Source of the DNA: Nitrincola schmidtii
GTDB lineage: Bacteria; Pseudomonadota; Gammaproteobacteria; Pseudomonadales; Balneatricaceae
Direction: 5' to 3'
Assembly: GCF_008973715.1 (NCBI RefSeq)
Contig: NZ_WBOL01000009.1
Span: forward strand, 87,488-151,487
Length of the DNA stretch: 64,000 nt
Shown: piece after piece, positions 59,009 to 64,000 of the stretch
Layout: each line of letters starts with the position of its first letter
Numbering within the stretch: the stretch's first letter is position 1
Program-made: the position numbers and the translations under genes
The notes under the pieces: model-generated
The model's input: only the letters and a program-made list of their open reading frames with translations
What the model was told of the DNA's origin: nothing
Databases searched by the model: none

Positions 59009-59989
59009 ATGAAACGTCTCTCGCTAGCAGCAGCTGTGTCCGGTATCGTTTTAGGCGCGTCTGTATTTTCAACTCAGGCAGTTGCAGACCAAACATTTAT
59101 CACGATAGGTACTGGTGGACAGACTGGTGTTTATTTTGTGGTAGGACAGTCAGTATGCCGCATGGTTAACCGTAATAGTGATGAGCATGGTGTTCGTTGT
59201 AACGCTCCTTCTACTGGTGGTTCTGTAGCCAACGTCAATGGTATGAAAAGTGCTGAGTTAGACATGGGCGTTGTCCAGTCTGATGTACATTATCGTGCTT
59301 TCAATGGTGTAGGTAACTTCGAAGAAGATGGCGCTTGGGGTGAAATGCGTTCACTCTTTACCATGCACGGTGAGCCGTTAACCGTTGTTGCGCGCGCAAA
59401 TTCAGGTATCAATGAATTCGCCGATCTAAAAGGTAAGCGTGTCAACATTGGTAACCCAGGTTCTGGTCAGCGCAATACCATGGATGTTGTCATGAACGCG
59501 ATGGGTTGGACGGTAAGTGATTTCTCACTAGCCTCTCAGTTAGATGCTGCAGAGCAAGCAGCTGCGCTATCAGATAATAATATTGATGCGATGATCTACG
59601 TGGTAGGTCATCCAAATGGCTCTATTCAAGAAGCTACTACCACGATTGATGCACGTCTAGTTCCAGTCACTGGTCCAGAAATTGATGAGTTGGTAGAAAC
59701 CTATTCTTACTATACTCACTCTGTCATACCTGGTGGCTTATACCGTGGCAACGATGAAGATGTTAACACTTTTGGTGTGGCTGCAACTTTCGTTAGTCAT
59801 GCGGGTGTTGATGACGATACTGTTTATCATACTGTTAAAGCAGTATTTGATAACTTTGATCGCTTCAAGCGTCTACATCCAGCCTTTGCTACCCTTACTG
59901 AAGAAAGCATGATTTCTGATGGTTTAACCGCTCCATTGCACCCAGGTGCTAAGCGTTACTACATGGAACGCGGATGGATTCAGGAGTAA
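59009..59989 (+). CDS. TAXI-family TRAP transporter binding protein
   Basis: This 326-residue periplasmic protein has a signal peptide ending in STQAVADQ. The TAXI family pattern TIGTGGQTGVYFVVGQSVCRMVN follows. Further blocks are LKGKRVNIGNPGSGQRNTMDVV and the C-terminal AVFDNFDRFKRLHPAF. It brings a small carboxylate or similar solute to the fused permease encoded next. A terminator-like hairpin sits between them. Confidence 0.92.
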   Translation: MKRLSLAAAVSGIVLGASVFSTQAVADQTFITIGTGGQTGVYFVVGQSVCRMVNRNSDEHGVRCNAPSTGGSVANVNGMKSAELDMGVVQSDVHYRAFNGVGNFEEDGAWGEMRSLFTMHGEPLTVVARANSGINEFADLKGKRVNIGNPGSGQRNTMDVVMNAMGWTVSDFSLASQLDAAEQAAALSDNNIDAMIYVVGHPNGSIQEATTTIDARLVPVTGPEIDELVETYSYYTHSVIPGGLYRGNDEDVNTFGVAATFVSHAGVDDDTVYHTVKAVFDNFDRFKRLHPAFATLTEESMISDGLTAPLHPGAKRYYMERGWIQE

Positions 59990-60006
59990 TCCCGGTCAAC
60001 AAGCCT

Positions 60007-60040
60007 AAAAAATGCGCGTCTTAGCCGTCGCGCATTTTTT
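60007..60040 (+). terminator. Partial terminator between TAXI protein and permease genes
   Basis: AAAAAATGCGCG and CGCGCATTTTTT are perfect complements over a 10-base loop, ending in seven T. It would limit read-through into the permease gene. Confidence 0.88.
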
Positions 60041-60119
60041 TGTTTAAGGATGCGCGTGCGCGAAAATCCGACAGGGATATACTAATTATAATAATGTTTT
60101 AATATCACAGGCTAAGCTG

Positions 60120-62723
60120 ATGACTACAGAAACACAAAAACCTGCTTCGTCAAATGTCGATCTCGATGAGATGGTGGCCGCAGCTGACACCGGCGCTAGA
60201 TCACCGTTTGGCTTTCAGGGAAAATTGTTAGTATCAATTGCGGCTGCATGGTCTTTATTTCAACTTTGGATTGCATCACCACTCCCCTTTGTATTTGGGT
60301 TTGGTGTGTTCAATGCAGCTGAAGCTAGATCTATTCACTTAACCTTTGCTCTGGTTTTGGCTTTCATGGCCTACCCCGCATTTAAAAGTTCACCTAGAAC
60401 TAGAATTCCCATACCGGATTGGATCATAGGTTTGGGCGCAGCTATCTGTGCATCCTATTTATATTTCTTTTATGCACAACTGGCGCAAAGACCGGGAGCG
60501 CCAATTACTCAAGACGTAGTGATAGGTGTTCTAGGTTTGATTTTGCTGTTAGAGGCAGCGCGTAGAGCGTTAGGTCCACCCTTAGTTATTATTGCTTCTA
60601 TTTTCATCGCCTATAGTTTATTAGGTCCACATATGCCGGGTCTGCTGGCGCATCGCGGCGTCAGTGTCAACGGATTAATCAATCATCAGTGGCTCACTTC
60701 ACAAGGCGTATTTGGTATTGCGTTAGGGGTATCAACTAGCTTTGTATTTCTTTTTGTTTTGTTTGGTGCGTTGCTCGATAAAGCAGGCGCAGGTAACTAC
60801 TTCATCAAAGTAGCCTTTTCGATGCTAGGACATATGCGCGGTGGTCCAGCAAAAGCAGCCGTTGTCGCATCAGGTATGACGGGACTTATTTCGGGTTCAT
60901 CTATCGCAAATACGGTAACAACCGGTACCTTTACCATCCCAATGATGAAACGGGTTGGTTTTAGTGCTGAAAAAGCAGGTGCGGTAGAAGTATCTTCATC
61001 GGTTAACGGACAGATTATGCCCCCAGTCATGGGCGCTGCGGCGTTCTTGATGGTGGAATATGTAGGCATTTCTTACGTTGAAGTCATCAAGCATGCTTTT
61101 CTACCAGCAGTGATTTCCTATATCGCCCTGATCTACATTGTTCACCTTGAAGCACTTAAGGCAAACATGAAAGGTTTGCCATCTAATAACCCAGTTCGTC
61201 CTTTGTTGAATAAAGTAATCGGTTTTATGACCGGTATTATCTTGCTGATGGTGCTGTCATTTGCTGTTTATTATGGGCTTGGTTGGATAAAGCCCATATT
61301 GGGTGATGCTACGCCTTGGTTCGTTGCGGTTGTTCTTGCTGTGGTCTATGTCGCTCTATTAAAAATAGGTTCCAACTATCCGGAGCTGGAGTTAGACGAT
61401 CCAAACTCTGATGTGATTACATTGCCACAAACACGTCCAACAGTGATGGTCGGTTTACACTATATCCTGCCTGTTGTTGTGCTGGTTTGGTGCTTGATGG
61501 TTGAGCGTTTGTCACCTGGCCTATCAGCTTTTTGGGCAACGGTCTTCATGATATTTACTATGCTTACCCAGCGCCCGATTATTGCTTACTTTAGAGGTCG
61601 TAGTAAGCCAGCTGACGACTTAAAAGAAGGCGTTTACGATCTATGGAATGGATTGGTAGCAGGTGCGCGTAACATGATTGGTATCGGTATTGCGACAGCC
61701 ACTGCGGGTATTGTTGTAGGTGCGGTATCACAAACCGGTGTAGGTCTTGTTCTAGCTGATGTTGTTGAAGTGCTTGCAATGGGTAACTTGATGTTAATCC
61801 TATTACTAACAGCTCTTCTCAGCTTGGTGTTAGGGATGGGTCTTCCAACCACGGCAAACTATATTGTTGTATCTGCGTTAATGGCACCCGTTGTGGTAAT
61901 GCTAGGTCAGCAAAATGGACTGTTGGTACCGCTGATTGCAGTTCACTTGTTTGTATTTTATTTCGGCATTATGGCAGATGTTACGCCTCCGGTAGGTTTA
62001 GCTTCCTTTGCTGCGGCAGCGGTCTCAGGAGGTGACCCTCTTCGTACCGGCTTCCAAGCGTTCTATTATAGTTTGCGAACGGCGGCATTACCCTTCCTGT
62101 TCATTTTCAATACAGATCTACTATTGATTGATGTGACGTTTGGGCAGGGTATCGTCATATTTATAGTCGCTACTATTGCCATGCTGATATTTGCCGCTGC
62201 AACTCAAGGTTATATGCTAACGCGTAACCGCTGGTATGAGACTATCCTGTTGCTGCTAATTGCATTTACCCTATTCCGTCCAGGATATTGGATGGACAAA
62301 ATCCACGATCCATATCAGTCTGTACCTCCTTCGCAATTCAGTGAAGCACTAGGTAAAGTTGATCCGGGTAGTTATTTGCGAGTGCAAATAGCCGGTGAAG
62401 ATGATTTTGGTGATCCCATGACAACTTTCCGCCTAATCCCTGTTCCAGGTGGAGACACTGGAGAGGAGAGAATGGAAAACTTAGGGCTTGAGCTTTTTGT
62501 TGATGGTGATCGCGCATTTGTTGATATGGTGACATTCGGAAGTTTAGCTGCAGATATTGGCTTCGACTTTGATCAAGAGATCATTGAAATTAGCGCACCT
62601 GTCGATCGTTGGGCGAAAGAATGGATGTGGATTCCTGGTTTCTTGCTCTTTGGATTGATTTACATGATGCAAAAGCGCCGTCGCGAGAAGCAAGAGCAAT
62701 CTTTGCAGTCAGCAACCGCTTAG
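60120..62723 (+). CDS. TRAP transporter fused permease (4TM-12TM) with C-terminal extra domain
   Basis: This 867-residue membrane protein joins the small (DctQ-like, about residues 40-200) and large (DctM-like) subunits of a TRAP transporter. The DctM core is seen in GLISGSSIANTVTTGTFTIPMMKR (about 255-278), SSVNGQIMPPVMGAAAFLMVEY and LVLGMGLPTTANYIVVSALM. A C-terminal extension of about 170 residues resembles the DUF3394 domain found on TAXI-TRAP permeases. Uptake should be driven by a sodium or proton gradient. Two Usp genes follow. Confidence 0.92.
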   Translation: MTTETQKPASSNVDLDEMVAAADTGARSPFGFQGKLLVSIAAAWSLFQLWIASPLPFVFGFGVFNAAEARSIHLTFALVLAFMAYPAFKSSPRTRIPIPDWIIGLGAAICASYLYFFYAQLAQRPGAPITQDVVIGVLGLILLLEAARRALGPPLVIIASIFIAYSLLGPHMPGLLAHRGVSVNGLINHQWLTSQGVFGIALGVSTSFVFLFVLFGALLDKAGAGNYFIKVAFSMLGHMRGGPAKAAVVASGMTGLISGSSIANTVTTGTFTIPMMKRVGFSAEKAGAVEVSSSVNGQIMPPVMGAAAFLMVEYVGISYVEVIKHAFLPAVISYIALIYIVHLEALKANMKGLPSNNPVRPLLNKVIGFMTGIILLMVLSFAVYYGLGWIKPILGDATPWFVAVVLAVVYVALLKIGSNYPELELDDPNSDVITLPQTRPTVMVGLHYILPVVVLVWCLMVERLSPGLSAFWATVFMIFTMLTQRPIIAYFRGRSKPADDLKEGVYDLWNGLVAGARNMIGIGIATATAGIVVGAVSQTGVGLVLADVVEVLAMGNLMLILLLTALLSLVLGMGLPTTANYIVVSALMAPVVVMLGQQNGLLVPLIAVHLFVFYFGIMADVTPPVGLASFAAAAVSGGDPLRTGFQAFYYSLRTAALPFLFIFNTDLLLIDVTFGQGIVIFIVATIAMLIFAAATQGYMLTRNRWYETILLLLIAFTLFRPGYWMDKIHDPYQSVPPSQFSEALGKVDPGSYLRVQIAGEDDFGDPMTTFRLIPVPGGDTGEERMENLGLELFVDGDRAFVDMVTFGSLAADIGFDFDQEIIEISAPVDRWAKEWMWIPGFLLFGLIYMMQKRRREKQEQSLQSATA

Positions 62724-62732
62724 GAGTCAAAA

Positions 62733-63161
62733 ATGTATAATAAGATACTAATGCCCGTTGTATTAAGTGAGCCCAACTCTTGGAAAAGAGCTTTGCCCGT
62801 GGCACTTAATCTGTGCAAAACCTACAACGCCTCCCTGCATGTGTTGACAGTTTTGCCTGATTTTTCCATGCCAATGGTGGGCTCGTTTTTCCCTAAAGAC
62901 TTTTCAGCTAAGGCACACTCCGCATTAAAAGAAGAGTTGAAAAAGTTTGTAAAGGAAAACATTACCGAAGATATTAAAGTTCAGAGGATTGTTGCAGATG
63001 GCTCCCCATGGGAAACCATCATCAATATCTCTAAAGAAATTAATGCAGATTTAATCGTCATGGCTGCGCACAATAAGCGAAAGCTCGCTGACTATGTTCT
63101 GGGACCTAATTCGGCTCATGTTGTGAAGCATAGTAAGATCTCAGTAATGGTGGTGCGTTAG
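62733..63161 (+). CDS. Universal stress protein, copy 1
   Basis: This 142-residue Usp-fold protein opens MYNKILMPVVLSEP. The ATP-site motif G-2X-G-9X-G(S/T) is degenerate: the segment reads AAHNKRKLADYVLGPNSAHVV, and the first Gly is missing. It has an AGGAG site and lies 9 bases after the permease gene. In Halomonas the comparable gene teaD regulates its TRAP transporter; a similar role is inferred here. Confidence 0.88.
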   Translation: MYNKILMPVVLSEPNSWKRALPVALNLCKTYNASLHVLTVLPDFSMPMVGSFFPKDFSAKAHSALKEELKKFVKENITEDIKVQRIVADGSPWETIINISKEINADLIVMAAHNKRKLADYVLGPNSAHVVKHSKISVMVVR

Positions 63162-63202
63162 AAATAAGGCTAGATAAAATAGATTGAGTGAGTATTCAAC
63201 AG

Positions 63203-63634
63203 ATGAGTCAGCTCAGAATCCTGTTGCCGGTCGATATCCAAGATCGACAAGCGGCATTTAGAGAGATCACCAAAGCAATGATCTATCTGGGTGATAGGTC
63301 TGTGGATATGAACTTTATTTCTATATTACCAGGCAAACCGGTTCCTTTGCTGGGCAGCTTAATGCCCAGCGAGGAGCTTCTCAGTGCACTGGCCGTACTA
63401 GAGGAAGATTTAGTTGAATTAATTAATGAAGCCCTGCCTTTTCTAGAAAACTACACGACCAAAGCAGTTGAAGGTAGCGTACACAAAGAAATCCTCAAAT
63501 ATGCAGATGAATTAAAGCCTGATCTTATTATTCTGCCTAGTCATAGCCACTCAAAAGTAGAAAATATCCTTATCGGATCGGTAACATCAAAGGTCGTTGA
63601 AAAAGCTAACTGTTCTGTTTTAGTCCTTAGGTAA
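63203..63634 (+). CDS. Universal stress protein, copy 2
   Basis: This is a 143-residue Usp-fold protein; I chose the ATG at 63203 (MSQLRILLPVDIQ). A GTG at 63188 is an alternative. The late segment SHSHSKVENILIGSVTSKVV keeps a GS but lacks the earlier Gly pair of the ATP motif. It forms a tandem pair with copy 1, so the two could heterodimerise. It is the last gene before the rRNA operon. Confidence 0.86.
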   Translation: MSQLRILLPVDIQDRQAAFREITKAMIYLGDRSVDMNFISILPGKPVPLLGSLMPSEELLSALAVLEEDLVELINEALPFLENYTTKAVEGSVHKEILKYADELKPDLIILPSHSHSKVENILIGSVTSKVVEKANCSVLVLR

Positions 63635-63652
63635 AATTTTTACAAAAACCCG

Positions 63653-63681
63653 TTGACCTTCCTGATTTTGATCTATACTAT
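63653..63681 (+). promoter_or_regulatory. rRNA operon promoter
   Basis: TTGACC (63653-63658) is followed by TATACTAT. Taking TACTAT (63676-63681) as the -10 element gives a 17-base spacer; TATACT (63674-63679) would give 15. The AT-rich stretch just upstream (63632-63648) could be an UP element, and the GC-rich discriminator after the -10 fits stringent control. Confidence 0.75.
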
Positions 63682-63690
63682 ACGCACCTC

Positions 63691-63737
63691 GCTTGAGACA
63701 ACAGCCCAACACATCGGGTTGCACAGAGATCTCAAGC
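63691..63737 (+). other. Leader hairpin of the rRNA transcript
   Basis: GCTTGAGA (63691-63698) and TCTCAAGC (63730-63737) are perfect complements; the inner CAGCCC and GGGTTG pair with one G-T wobble. The hairpin begins about 10 bases after the promoter and ends just before boxA. Confidence 0.6.
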
Positions 63738-63749
63738 CGCTCTTTAACA
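63738..63749 (+). promoter_or_regulatory. boxA antitermination site
   Basis: CGCTCTTTAACA matches the boxA consensus (TGCTCTTTAACA) used by the NusB/NusE rRNA antitermination complex, one mismatch. Confidence 0.85.
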
Positions 63750-63916
63750 AATTAATCAGGTAATGCGTGTGGGCGCTTGTTCAGGTTAGGCATTAAAGCT
63801 TAATCGAGAATAAGCAACCTATATGTGAATTCATTTAGATGTAGATGTAAGTTCTTGAGCATGAATTAGATGGCGCTTGTTGGCTTAGGCTGATGAGATG
63901 TTATCGACAGTTTTTT

Positions 63917-64000
63917 AAACTGAAGAGTTTGATCATGGCTCAGATTGAACGCTGGCGGCAGGCCTAACACATGCAAGTCGAGCGGTAGAAAGTAGCTTGC
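63917..64000 (+). rRNA. rrs: 16S ribosomal RNA (5' part)
   Basis: The sequence from AAACTGAAGAGTTTGATCAT through GCTGGCGGCAGGCCTAACAC and GCAAGTCGAGCGG is the universal start of bacterial 16S rRNA. Only the first 84 bases are in the window. The GTAGAAAGTAGCTTGC of variable region 1 fits a gammaproteobacterium. Confidence 0.98.

Overview
The window is chromosomal DNA from a gammaproteobacterium, most likely a marine member of the Oceanospirillales. The evidence is the 16S rRNA start at the right edge, the tsaC-hemF-aroE and mutY-yggX gene orders, a prlC-yheV pair, a TAXI-type TRAP transporter, Bug/TctC-family binding proteins and a moderate GC content (estimated by eye). Coding density is high. 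I see no prophage, insertion sequence, CRISPR array or plasmid feature.

Layout. 0-7.2 kb holds purK, tsaC, hemF, aroE, a Lon-like protease with a degenerate ATP site, and an LrgA/LrgB membrane pair. 7.2-10.8 kb holds a DUF924 protein, a gamma-carbonic-anhydrase-like protein, oligopeptidase A and a YheV zinc ribbon. 10.8-15.4 kb is the zinc-uptake locus: zur-znuC-znuB-MATE on the minus strand and znuA on the plus strand, separated by a clear Zur box. It is followed by tRNA-Leu. 15.5-16.1 kb contains a gene missed by length-limited gene finding: a 41-residue membrane protein with a sigma-54-type promoter, a distant inverted repeat and its own terminator. 16.2-24.6 kb is a signalling region with trmL, a PAS-GGDEF-EAL protein, three tandem TctC-like binding proteins, a carboxylesterase and a MASE1-GGDEF protein, followed by tRNA-Phe.

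25-48 kb is a catabolic island for polyamines and histidine. aguA and aguB turn agmatine into putrescine. Two PuuA-like ligases, two PuuB-like oxidases, PuuC and PuuD form the gamma-glutamylated putrescine route to GABA. PotFGHI imports the polyamine. hutIGUH degrades histidine to glutamate under HutC, with two matching operators 102 bp apart. A glutaredoxin, a DEAD-box helicase and a RidA protein are interspersed.

48-57.7 kb holds yggX-mutY-asmA (minus), hisB-hisH-hisA-hisF (plus), a second binding-protein/GGDEF gene pair and a metallo-beta-lactamase-fold hydrolase. 57.7-64 kb holds pfkA, a TAXI-TRAP transporter with two Usp proteins, and the promoter, leader and first bases of an rRNA operon.

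The most interesting signals are the sigma-54-driven small membrane protein and the repeated fusion at operon level of periplasmic binding proteins with c-di-GMP enzymes, with no transport partners beside them. The MATE exporter coupled to zinc uptake and the twin HutC operators come next. All functional assignments come from reading motifs by eye, and no database search was run.
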